From assembly GCF_037031225.1 (NCBI RefSeq), contig NZ_JAYEZN010000001.1, forward strand, positions 2,294,001-2,358,000: DNA of 64,000 bases, written 5' to 3'. Position numbers and translations under genes: made by a program. This document shows positions 44,682-52,243 of this stretch, piece by piece. Numbering within the stretch: position 1 is the stretch's first letter; each line of letters opens with the position of its first letter. Source of the stretch: Halorientalis sp. LT38. GTDB taxonomy: Archaea > Halobacteriota > Halobacteria > Halobacteriales > Haloarculaceae. The notes below the pieces were generated by a model that was given only the letters and a program-made list of their open reading frames with translations, was not told the DNA's origin and searched no databases.

Positions 44682-44723
44682 CGACCGGTCCCGGCGAGAA
44701 ACGACACCCCTGATTCGACACAG

Positions 44724-46334
44724 ATGACACGCGAACCCGACACCGACGCTGACGAACCGACTCCGGACGACCGACCAGCGGCCGATGCCGACCGTGCAGT
44801 GACGGACGGCGGGGCTGCGGGCGCCGACGACGTGACCCTCGACCCGTGGGGCTCCTCGACGGTCTCCGACTACCGCAAACTGTTCGAGGAGTTCGGCATC
44901 GAGGGGTTCGACGACGTGCTGGACGAGGTGCCCGACCCCCACTACCTGATGCGCCGGGGGGTCATCTTCGGCCACCGGGACTACCGCCCCGTCGCGCGAG
45001 CGATGCGCGACGACGAGCCCTGGGCCGCCCTCTCGGGGTTCATGCCAACCGGCGACCCCCACATCGGGCACAAGATGGTCTTCGACGAGATCATCTGGCA
45101 CCAGCAGCAGGGCGGGGATGCCTACGCCCTGATCGCGGATCTGGAGGCCCACAGCGCCCGCGGGCTCTCGTGGGACGAGATCGACGAGCACACCCGGAAC
45201 TACGTCCTGAGTTTGCTCGCGCTGGGGTTCGACCCCAAGGAGGGCGACCTCTACCGCCAGTCTACCAACCGCGAGGTGCAGGATCTGGCCTTCGAACTGG
45301 GTATCGAGGCGAACTTCTCGGAGTTCCAGGCCATCTACGGCTTCGACGGGGAGACGGACGTCTCGCACATGCAGTCGGTCGTCACGCAGATGGCCGACAT
45401 CCTCTATCCCCAGCTCGACGAGCCCAAACCCACGGTGATCCCCGTCGGGCCGGACCAGGACCCGCACATGCGCTTCGCCCGGGACCTGTCGACCCGGATG
45501 CGCTTCTTCAAGGTGACCGACGCGTTCGCGAGCTTCGAGCTGACCGACGCCGAGCGGGAACTCGTGGCGATCGCCTACGACCACCGCGAGGAGTTCGCGG
45601 CGGACCCGGACACGCCCCGGTGTGGCGAGGCCGCCGCGTGGCTGGCCGACTACGAGACGAACGCGACCGACGCCCGCGACGCCGCCGTCGAGAAACTCGA
45701 CAACGCGGGGAAGGAACCGCTCCGGCCCAGGGTGCGCTTCCTCGACCGCAACGCGACCGACGCGGCGTTCGACGCCCTGATCGAGGCCATCGACGGCGAG
45801 AAGCGCCGGTACGAGGGCCACGTCGACGCCTTCGACCTCGATCACGACGTGGCCGAGGAACTGGCCCGCGACGTCGAGGTCGACAACGGGGGATACGGAT
45901 TCCAGCCGCCGTCCTCGATCTACCACCGGTTCATGACCGGCCTGACCGGTGGCAAGATGTCATCCTCGATCCCGGCGAGTCACATCAGCCTGCTCGACGA
46001 CCCCGAGGAGGGCTACGACAAGGTGAAATCCGCGACGACGGGCGGCCGCGAGACCGCCGAGGAACAGCGCGAGAAGGGTGGAAGGGCCGACGAGTGTCCG
46101 GTGTACGAACTGTACGCCTACCTGCTCTCCGGTGACGACGACGAGTTCGCGAAGGAGGTCTACGACGAGTGTGTCGGCGGCGAGCGCCTCTGTGGCGGCT
46201 GCAAGGAACAGGCCGCCGAGCTGATGGAAGAGTTCCTCGAGGACCACCAGGAGAAACGCGCGGAGTGGGAGGCGAAGCTCGAGGAACTGGACTTCGAGAT
46301 CGACTCCGACCGCAAGCGGGCCGGCGGCGACTGA
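44724..46334 (+). CDS. trpS: Tryptophanyl-tRNA synthetase
   Basis: 536 residues. It charges tRNA-Trp. An acidic extension of about 40 residues precedes the class Ic catalytic core. The HIGH-type motif is PTGDPHIGH (108-116) and the KMSKS-type motif KMSSS (411-415). TrpRS-typical QMADILYPQLDEPKPTVIPVGPDQDPHMRFARDL is present. The C-terminus has a CGGCKEQAAELMEEF element seen in archaeal/eukaryotic TrpRS. No Shine-Dalgarno sequence precedes the ATG. The 24-codon Trp-rich ORF upstream suggests regulation by tryptophan supply. Confidence 0.95.
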   Translation: MTREPDTDADEPTPDDRPAADADRAVTDGGAAGADDVTLDPWGSSTVSDYRKLFEEFGIEGFDDVLDEVPDPHYLMRRGVIFGHRDYRPVARAMRDDEPWAALSGFMPTGDPHIGHKMVFDEIIWHQQQGGDAYALIADLEAHSARGLSWDEIDEHTRNYVLSLLALGFDPKEGDLYRQSTNREVQDLAFELGIEANFSEFQAIYGFDGETDVSHMQSVVTQMADILYPQLDEPKPTVIPVGPDQDPHMRFARDLSTRMRFFKVTDAFASFELTDAERELVAIAYDHREEFAADPDTPRCGEAAAWLADYETNATDARDAAVEKLDNAGKEPLRPRVRFLDRNATDAAFDALIEAIDGEKRRYEGHVDAFDLDHDVAEELARDVEVDNGGYGFQPPSSIYHRFMTGLTGGKMSSSIPASHISLLDDPEEGYDKVKSATTGGRETAEEQREKGGRADECPVYELYAYLLSGDDDEFAKEVYDECVGGERLCGGCKEQAAELMEEFLEDHQEKRAEWEAKLEELDFEIDSDRKRAGGD

Positions 46335-46346
46335 CTCTCGGGTTCT

Positions 46347-46772
46347 TCAGAGTCCTTCAAGCGCGGCGACGAGCACCTCGGCGGTCGCCTCCGTCGCGGC
46401 CTCGCCCCCGTCGGTCGTGACCTCGATCACGTCGCCGCCCGCGTCGACAAGGACGGAGGCCGTCTCGCCGCTGCCCTGGATCGCCACGTCGACGGCATCC
46501 CCGTCGGCGTCGACGACGGTGTCGGGCTCGACGCCGTCGAGGATCCCGTCCGGGCGCACGGCGGTCTCCACGTCGAGTTCGCCCGCGTCCGGAACAGCGA
46601 CGCCGTCGAGCGTCTCCTCGACGATCCCCGGGTCCAGCCCGAACCGTTCGAGCCCGTTTCCCAGTTCCATCGCCACGTCCCCGAGCGGCGTCGGTCCGAG
46701 CGCCGATAATCCATCGAGAAGGCCGAAGACGTCGGTGCTCCCCCGCGACCGCTCGTCGCGTCTGTCGGTCAT
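46347..46772 (-). CDS. Acidic protein of unknown function
   Basis: 141 residues, MTDRRDERSRGSTDVFGLLDGL. A TATAAT box about 28-30 bases upstream on the minus strand supports a leaderless start at 46770-46772. The protein is acidic, with two beta-rich halves (LDVETAVRPDGILDGVEPDTVVDADGDAVDVAIQG, SVLVDAGGDVIEVTTDGGE). No known family is recognised. It is divergent from the pheS leader; their promoters lie about 30 bases apart. Confidence 0.65.
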   Translation of the reverse strand: MTDRRDERSRGSTDVFGLLDGLSALGPTPLGDVAMELGNGLERFGLDPGIVEETLDGVAVPDAGELDVETAVRPDGILDGVEPDTVVDADGDAVDVAIQGSGETASVLVDAGGDVIEVTTDGGEAATEATAEVLVAALEGL

Positions 46773-46829
46773 CTGTACCTGTAGCTACACGTTCGGGGGT
46801 ATAATTCTTCCGTCGCCGTGCCAGGGCGG

Positions 46830-46839
46830 TACGCTTTTG
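46830..46839 (+). promoter_or_regulatory. Promoter box of the pheS leader ORF
   Basis: TACGCTTTTG lies 30 bases before the ATG at 46864. The same GCTTTTG word precedes the histidine kinase gene at 13184 by about 30 bases. The spacing predicts a leaderless transcript starting at the leader ORF. Confidence 0.55.
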
Positions 46840-46863
46840 CCGACACCTGCCCATCGCTCGCAC

Positions 46864-46944
46864 ATGGCATCCGAACCCCAGTGCCGGTGCGTCGCTCGCC
46901 AGGGAGTCCCGAGAGCGGGGTTCGGCTTCTTCTTCGCCGCCTGA
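46864..46944 (+). CDS. Phenylalanine-rich leader peptide upstream of pheS
   Basis: A 26-residue ORF beginning MASEPQCRC and ending AGFGFFFAA: four Phe codons (TTC) in five positions (20, 22, 23, 24) just before the TGA at 46942-46944. It starts 30 bases after a T-rich promoter box and ends 145 bases before pheS. The Phe cluster before the phenylalanyl-tRNA synthetase genes mirrors the E. coli pheM leader of pheST, and the Trp-rich ORF before trpS in this same window. Function as an attenuator or stalling peptide is inference; the ORF is too short for statistical gene finding. Confidence 0.7.
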   Translation: MASEPQCRCVARQGVPRAGFGFFFAA

Positions 46945-46952
46945 GTCGGCGG
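46937..46952 (+). promoter_or_regulatory. Hairpin enclosing the pheS leader stop codon
   Basis: CCGCC at 46937-46941 pairs with GGCGG at 46948-46952. The six-base loop TGAGTC contains the stop codon, the same placement as in the trpS leader. The remaining 137 bases to pheS are GC-rich without a T-run. A CCGTTAAC box at 47043-47050 may be a second promoter 40-45 bases before pheS. Confidence 0.45.
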
Positions 46953-47089
46953 AGTTCCACCGGGGGGAGACGCCACGGGGAACGAAATCGGCTCGAGGGG
47001 GCACCGACGGGAGAGCGGCGGGACCCGAACCGCGAGTGAGAACCGTTAACTGACCGACCCGCGCGGTACGTACCAACGACTATCCACGC

Positions 47090-48601
47090 ATGAAACTGCC
47101 ACAGGCACAGGTCGCGGTCCTCGAGGCCGCGAGCGCAGACGACGAACGGACGATCGATCGGGTCGCCGACCAGGCGGGCCTCAAGCCCGAGACGGCGACG
47201 GGGGCGGCCTTCGAACTCGAGGCGGCCGGCCTGCTCACCGTCACCGAGCGCACGACCAGCGACGTCGAACTGACCGAGGAGGCAGAGACCTACGTCGAGC
47301 ACGGCCTGCCGGAACTGCGGCTCTACGAGGCGGCCGTCGACGCGGGGGCCGACGAGGGGCCCGTGCAGATGGGGCAGGTCATCGGTGCCTCCGGGCTGGA
47401 GGGCGACGCCGTCGACATCGCGCTGTCGAACTACGCCCGGAAGGGCTACGGCGAGATCGACAGCGGCGAGATCACGGCCGACCCCAACGCTGACCCCGAG
47501 GCCGACGACGAGGCGACGACGCTCGACGCGCTGGCCGAGGGCGCGGGCGCGTACGCGCGAGAAACCGCCCTGAAAGATCTGGACAACCGCGGGCTGATCG
47601 AGCAGACCGAGACGGTGATCCGCTCGGTGACGCTGACCGACGACGGCGTCACGGCGATGATGGAGGGGGTCGAGACCGCCGAGACGGTGGGCCAGCTCAC
47701 CTCGGAGATGCTCACCAGCGGCGAGTGGGCCGAGGCCGACTTCGCGGAGTACAACGTCGAGGCCGACGCCGAACGGGTCGTCCCCGGGCGCAAGCATGCG
47801 CTGCGGGAGATGGCCGAACGGGTGAAAGACGTGCTCGTCGGGATGGGCTTTCAGGAGATGCAGGGGCCACACGTCGACGCGGACTTCTGGATCAACGACT
47901 GCCTGTTCATGCCCCAGGACCACCCGGCGCGGAACCACTGGGATCGCTTCGCCCTCGACGAACCCGAGCGGATCGACGAGTTGCCAGCGGACCTGGTCGA
48001 GCGGGTCGAGCGCGCCCACCGCGAGGGCGTCGGTCCTGACGGGGAGGGCTATCACTCCCCCTGGGACCTGGACTTCGCGAAGGCGCTGGCACTGCGCGGG
48101 CACACCACGTCGCTGACGGCTCGCCACCTCTCGGGGGAGGCCGTGGGCGAACTGGAACCGCCCCAGCGCTTCTTCTCCATCGAGAAGGCCTACCGCAACG
48201 ACACGCTGGACGCGACCCACCTGCTCGAGTTCTTCCAGATCGAGGGCTGGGTGATGGCCGAGGACCTCTCGGTGCGTGACCTGATGGGGACGTTCACCGA
48301 GTTCTACGAGCAGTTCGGGATCACGGACGTCGAGTTCAAGCCACACTACAACCCCTACACGGAGCCGAGCTTCGAGCTGTTCGGCCGCCATCCCGAGACG
48401 GGCGAGTTGATCGAGATCGGCAACTCCGGGATCTTCCGCCCGGAGATGCTGGAACCGCTGGGCGTCGACTGCGACGTGATGGCGTGGGGGCTGGCGCTCG
48501 AACGTCTGTTCATGCTCGCGACCGGCGCCGAGGACATCCGCGACGTCCACGGGACGCTCGTGGATCTCGAGTTCCTGCGCGAGGAGGAGGTGACCTACTG
48601 A
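47090..48601 (+). CDS. pheS: Phenylalanyl-tRNA synthetase alpha subunit
   Basis: 503 residues, typical of the longer archaeal/eukaryotic alpha subunit. The N-terminal about 200 residues contain winged-helix modules (KLPQAQVAVLEAASAD, ALKDLDNRGLIEQTETVIRSVTLTDDG). The class II catalytic core carries MGFQEMQGPHVDADFWINDCLFMPQDHPAR, FQIEGWVM, EIGNSGIFRPEMLEPLG and WGLALERLFML. With PheT it forms an alpha2-beta2 enzyme that charges tRNA-Phe. Its TGA overlaps the pheT ATG by one base, so the two are translationally coupled. Confidence 0.95.
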   Translation: MKLPQAQVAVLEAASADDERTIDRVADQAGLKPETATGAAFELEAAGLLTVTERTTSDVELTEEAETYVEHGLPELRLYEAAVDAGADEGPVQMGQVIGASGLEGDAVDIALSNYARKGYGEIDSGEITADPNADPEADDEATTLDALAEGAGAYARETALKDLDNRGLIEQTETVIRSVTLTDDGVTAMMEGVETAETVGQLTSEMLTSGEWAEADFAEYNVEADAERVVPGRKHALREMAERVKDVLVGMGFQEMQGPHVDADFWINDCLFMPQDHPARNHWDRFALDEPERIDELPADLVERVERAHREGVGPDGEGYHSPWDLDFAKALALRGHTTSLTARHLSGEAVGELEPPQRFFSIEKAYRNDTLDATHLLEFFQIEGWVMAEDLSVRDLMGTFTEFYEQFGITDVEFKPHYNPYTEPSFELFGRHPETGELIEIGNSGIFRPEMLEPLGVDCDVMAWGLALERLFMLATGAEDIRDVHGTLVDLEFLREEEVTY

Positions 48602-50346
48602 TGCCGACCGTCGAGATCGACCCCGACGAACTGCGCCACCTGACCGGCCACGACGAGAAAGACGACGAGGAACTGAAGGAGGATCTGTTCGGCCTGGGCC
48701 TCGAGTTCGAGGGCGAGACCGACGACGGCGAGTTCGAACTGGAGTTCGCCCCCGACCGGCTCGATCGCCTCTCCGTCGAGGGCGTGGCGCGCTCGCTGCG
48801 CTACCAGTACGGCGACGACCGCGGCGTCTACGTGCCGAACGTCAACGACGCCGAGTGGACGATCCGGGTCGAGGACGTGCCCGAGGACCGCCCGTACGTC
48901 ACCGGTGCCATCGTCCGCGGGCTGGACATGGACGAAGAGTCGCTCGACTCGCTGATCCAGCTCCAGGAGAAACTCCACGCGACGATGGGCCGCCAGCGCG
49001 TGAAGGGGGCCATCGGCGTCCACGACCTGACGATGCTGAAAGGGGAGACGCTGGACCCCGACGACGACGCCGCGAAGTCGGTCACCTACACCGGCGTCGA
49101 CGGCGACGAAGAGACGATGGTCCCCCTCGAGGGCGACCAGGAACTCACCCTGAACGAGGTGCTCGACGTCCACCACATCGGCCAGGAGTACGCGGACCTG
49201 GTCGAAGAGTACGAATCGATGCCGGCCATCTACGACGAGGTCGGGCTGTTCTCGTTCCCGCCGGTTGTCAACGGCCGCCGGACCGAGGTCGACGAGGGCT
49301 CCCGTGACCTCTTCGTCGAGATGACGGGGACCGACCAGTGGACGGTCGACAAGATGCTGGCGATCGTCTGCTACGCCCTGGACGCCCGGGGCGGCCGGAT
49401 CGAAGAGATACGCGTCGAGTACACCGACGACGCGCCCGAGACTCCAGCGGCCGGGAGCGAACTCGTCCGGCCGGACCTGGCGACGAAGGCGAAAACCGTC
49501 GAACACGACGCGGTCGAGACGATGCTGGGCGTCGACCTCGGCGAGCGCGACGTGGTCGACCTGATCGAGCGTGCGGGCATGGACGCCGAGACCACGGAGA
49601 CAGACGACGGCGCGGCGGCCTACCGGGTCGACGTGCCGCCCTACCGGGTCGACGTCCTCCACCCGGTCGACCTGATCGACGACGTGGGTCGGGCCTACGG
49701 GTTCAACGAACTCGAACCCCGGTATCCGGACGTCTCGACGGTCGGCGGTCGCCACGAGCGCTCGCGGCTGGAAAACGCCGTCCGCGAGGCGCTGGTCGGG
49801 CAGGGGTTCGAGGACCTGCTGAACTTCCACCTGATCGACGAGGAACAGAACTACGAACGGCTCGAAATCGAACCGGGCTCGGACGCGTTCGGCGGCGGCG
49901 AGGCCGTCACGATCGAACAGCCCTACAGCGAGGACTTCACGATGGTCCGCTCGTGGGCGCTGCCCTCGATCATGATGGTTCTGGAGAACAACACGCACCG
50001 CGCGTACCCGCAGGACCTCGCGGAGGTGGGCTTCTCGGCCCACGTGGACGAATCCGAGAACACGAAGGTTGCGGAACGGCGGACCGTCGCGGCGGCGCTG
50101 TGTCACGCCGGCGCTTCCTACGAGGACGCCAAGGCGGCGCTGTCGGCGCTGGTCGAGGCCTTCGACGCGGACCTCGAGACGCCGGCGACCGACCACCCGT
50201 CGTTCATCGACGGGCGGACCGCGAGCGTCGTCATCGACGGCGAGGCCGTCGGGGTCGTCGGCGAGATCCACCCCGAGGTCATCGTCGAACACGACGTCGA
50301 ACTGCCGATCGCGGCGTTCGAGTTCGAACTGGCGGCGCTGCGGTAG
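48601..50346 (+). CDS. pheT: Phenylalanyl-tRNA synthetase beta subunit
   Basis: 581 residues from the ATG at 48601, which shares one base with the pheS stop; the upstream frame extension is pheS sequence in another frame. Visible parts are the N-terminal LFGLGLEFEGETDDGEFELEFAPDRLDRLSVEGVARSL, the B3/B4 core, a B5 domain (about 300-370) and a catalytic-like class II fold (YGFNELEPRYPDVSTVGG, EQPYSEDFTMVRSWALPSIMMVLENN). The beta subunit binds tRNA and edits Tyr-tRNA-Phe. It converges on the histidine kinase gene ten bases downstream. Confidence 0.95.
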   Translation: MPTVEIDPDELRHLTGHDEKDDEELKEDLFGLGLEFEGETDDGEFELEFAPDRLDRLSVEGVARSLRYQYGDDRGVYVPNVNDAEWTIRVEDVPEDRPYVTGAIVRGLDMDEESLDSLIQLQEKLHATMGRQRVKGAIGVHDLTMLKGETLDPDDDAAKSVTYTGVDGDEETMVPLEGDQELTLNEVLDVHHIGQEYADLVEEYESMPAIYDEVGLFSFPPVVNGRRTEVDEGSRDLFVEMTGTDQWTVDKMLAIVCYALDARGGRIEEIRVEYTDDAPETPAAGSELVRPDLATKAKTVEHDAVETMLGVDLGERDVVDLIERAGMDAETTETDDGAAAYRVDVPPYRVDVLHPVDLIDDVGRAYGFNELEPRYPDVSTVGGRHERSRLENAVREALVGQGFEDLLNFHLIDEEQNYERLEIEPGSDAFGGGEAVTIEQPYSEDFTMVRSWALPSIMMVLENNTHRAYPQDLAEVGFSAHVDESENTKVAERRTVAAALCHAGASYEDAKAALSALVEAFDADLETPATDHPSFIDGRTASVVIDGEAVGVVGEIHPEVIVEHDVELPIAAFEFELAALR

Positions 50347-50356
50347 GCCGGAGCGG

Positions 50357-52180
50357 CTAGCGGTCACTCGGGTTCGGCCCGGTATCCCGCTCGCCGGGGC
50401 GGATTTCGCCGGTGATCTCGAACCTTGCACCACCGGAAGAGGACCGCTGGTCGTCTTCCGAGCCCCCATCGCTCTCTGTGACGGTGATCTCCCAGCCGTG
50501 GGCTTCGACGATGGTGCGGACGATCGCGAGGCCGAAGCCCGTGCCCTCGGGTCTCGAACTGAATCCCTGTTCGAGGACTCGCTCCCGGTCGTCCGGGCTG
50601 ATGCCGGGGCCGTCGTCGGCGACGTAGAAGCCGCCGTCGAACGTCCCGACGGTGACGGTCACGTCCGGACCGGCGTGCTCGATCGCATTGCGAAAGAGGT
50701 TCTCGAACACCTGCAGGAGCCGACCGTGGGACGCCTCGACGGTCACGTCGGCCTCGACGTCGAGCGTGGCGTCTCTCGTGTCGACGTTCCCCCAGGCGTC
50801 CCTGGCGAGCGTCGCGAGGTCGAGGGGTTCGGTGTCGTCGATGGTCTTGCCCAGACGGGCGAAGGTCAACACGTCGTCGACGATCGCTTCCATCCGGGCG
50901 AGCGCCTGCTCGGCCTCGTCGAGGTGTTCCTGGTCGTCGCCGGCGTCGACGATCTGGAGTCGGCCGCCGATGACGTTCATCGGGTTGCGGAGGTCGTGGG
51001 AGACGATGCCGGCGAAGTCCTCGAGCTGGTCGTTCTGCCGTTCGAGTTCGTCGGTGCGTCGTTCGAGCACGCGCTTGCGGCGCTCGCGTTCGGTCACGTC
51101 GTGGATCAACGCGACGTACCCGTGCATCTCGCCGTCCTCGGTGAGCGCGCTCACGAGCACGTCGAAACAGCGAGGATCGCCGTCGTCGGGTTCGATCCAG
51201 AGGCCCGTGTACCGCCCGTTGACCACCTCGCCGGGGGCGACGGTCATGAACTCCGGGATCCCGTCCACGAAGAGATCCGGTGGGATCACGGTCTCGAGGT
51301 CCTTCCCGACGACGCGGCTGTCGCTCCGCCCGAGCATCCGCTTGCCGAGCGGGTTGGTATCGACGATCCGACCCTGGTGGTCGACGACGAGGAAGCCGGT
51401 GCCCATCTCCTCGATGGCCTGATCCCGCGCCAGCGGCGCGAGAGTCTTGGAGTGGCCGCCGAACAGCGCCATGACCCGCTGGAGCGGCAGGAAGGAGAGC
51501 GTCCGGTAGCTGACCGTCACCACGAGCGAGAGGGTCCCGAACAGCAGGAAGCCAAGCGGGGTGAGCGTGTAGTACGGCGTCGGGCTCAGCCCGAGTACGG
51601 TCACGAGATGGGAGACGTGCAAGACGACGAGCAGGGCGAGCAGGAAGAAGGTGCGCTTGCGGAAGACGTTCCGGGAGCGCAGGAACATCTTGTAGAGGAA
51701 GTACTCGTTGACGAACAGCAGGGCGTTGCCGAACGCGTAGTGGGCGGTCATGAGGTCGTACCCGAAGGCACCGAACGCTTCGCCCCGGCCCAGGGCGAGC
51801 GTCACCTCCGGGGAGACGAGGTCGTGGCCGACGAGGACGAGGGCGATCACGACGAGCGGTTCGAGGACGATCAGTGCCCGCAGGGACCCGCTCGTCTCCT
51901 CGGCCCGGCCCGTGTAGGCGAGGGTAAAGAGCAGGAACAACGACGGGATGGCGATGGCACCGGTCATGGTGAGACGGTTGCCGAGCAGGCGCGGTTCGAC
52001 TGCCGTCGTCGAGACGACGACCACCTGCCCGGCCGCCCAGAGCGTGATCGCGAACGCCGTCGCCGAGAGCCAGGTCGTCCCACGCTTCGGGCGCTCCCGC
52101 CAGACGACGGCCGTGACCGCGACCCCGAGCAGCGTCGACAGCGACAACAGGACGGTGTACGGCGTGACCTGCCAGGGCAT
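50357..52180 (-). CDS. Membrane sensor histidine kinase (7TM-PAS-HisKA-HATPase), copy 1
   Basis: 607 residues. N-terminal 7TM sensor (MPWQVTPYTVLLSLSTLLGVAVTAVVWRERPK), PAS (about 275-390: ATGFLVVDHQGRIVDTNPLG type), HisKA with VSHDLRNPMNVIGG and HATPase with ENLFRNAIEHAGPD, DDGPGISPDDRERVLEQGFSS and GTGFGLAIVRTIVEAHGW. It is closely similar along its whole length to the next gene. No response regulator is adjacent, so the partner is elsewhere or it acts through another kinase-linked protein. It converges with pheT. Confidence 0.88.
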   Translation of the reverse strand: MPWQVTPYTVLLSLSTLLGVAVTAVVWRERPKRGTTWLSATAFAITLWAAGQVVVVSTTAVEPRLLGNRLTMTGAIAIPSLFLLFTLAYTGRAEETSGSLRALIVLEPLVVIALVLVGHDLVSPEVTLALGRGEAFGAFGYDLMTAHYAFGNALLFVNEYFLYKMFLRSRNVFRKRTFFLLALLVVLHVSHLVTVLGLSPTPYYTLTPLGFLLFGTLSLVVTVSYRTLSFLPLQRVMALFGGHSKTLAPLARDQAIEEMGTGFLVVDHQGRIVDTNPLGKRMLGRSDSRVVGKDLETVIPPDLFVDGIPEFMTVAPGEVVNGRYTGLWIEPDDGDPRCFDVLVSALTEDGEMHGYVALIHDVTERERRKRVLERRTDELERQNDQLEDFAGIVSHDLRNPMNVIGGRLQIVDAGDDQEHLDEAEQALARMEAIVDDVLTFARLGKTIDDTEPLDLATLARDAWGNVDTRDATLDVEADVTVEASHGRLLQVFENLFRNAIEHAGPDVTVTVGTFDGGFYVADDGPGISPDDRERVLEQGFSSRPEGTGFGLAIVRTIVEAHGWEITVTESDGGSEDDQRSSSGGARFEITGEIRPGERDTGPNPSDR

Positions 52181-52243
52181 ACGAATTCACCTGTCTGATC
52201 GGTGGGGATAAACCTCTCCCGTGTTCTCTCGGCTGATACCGGT

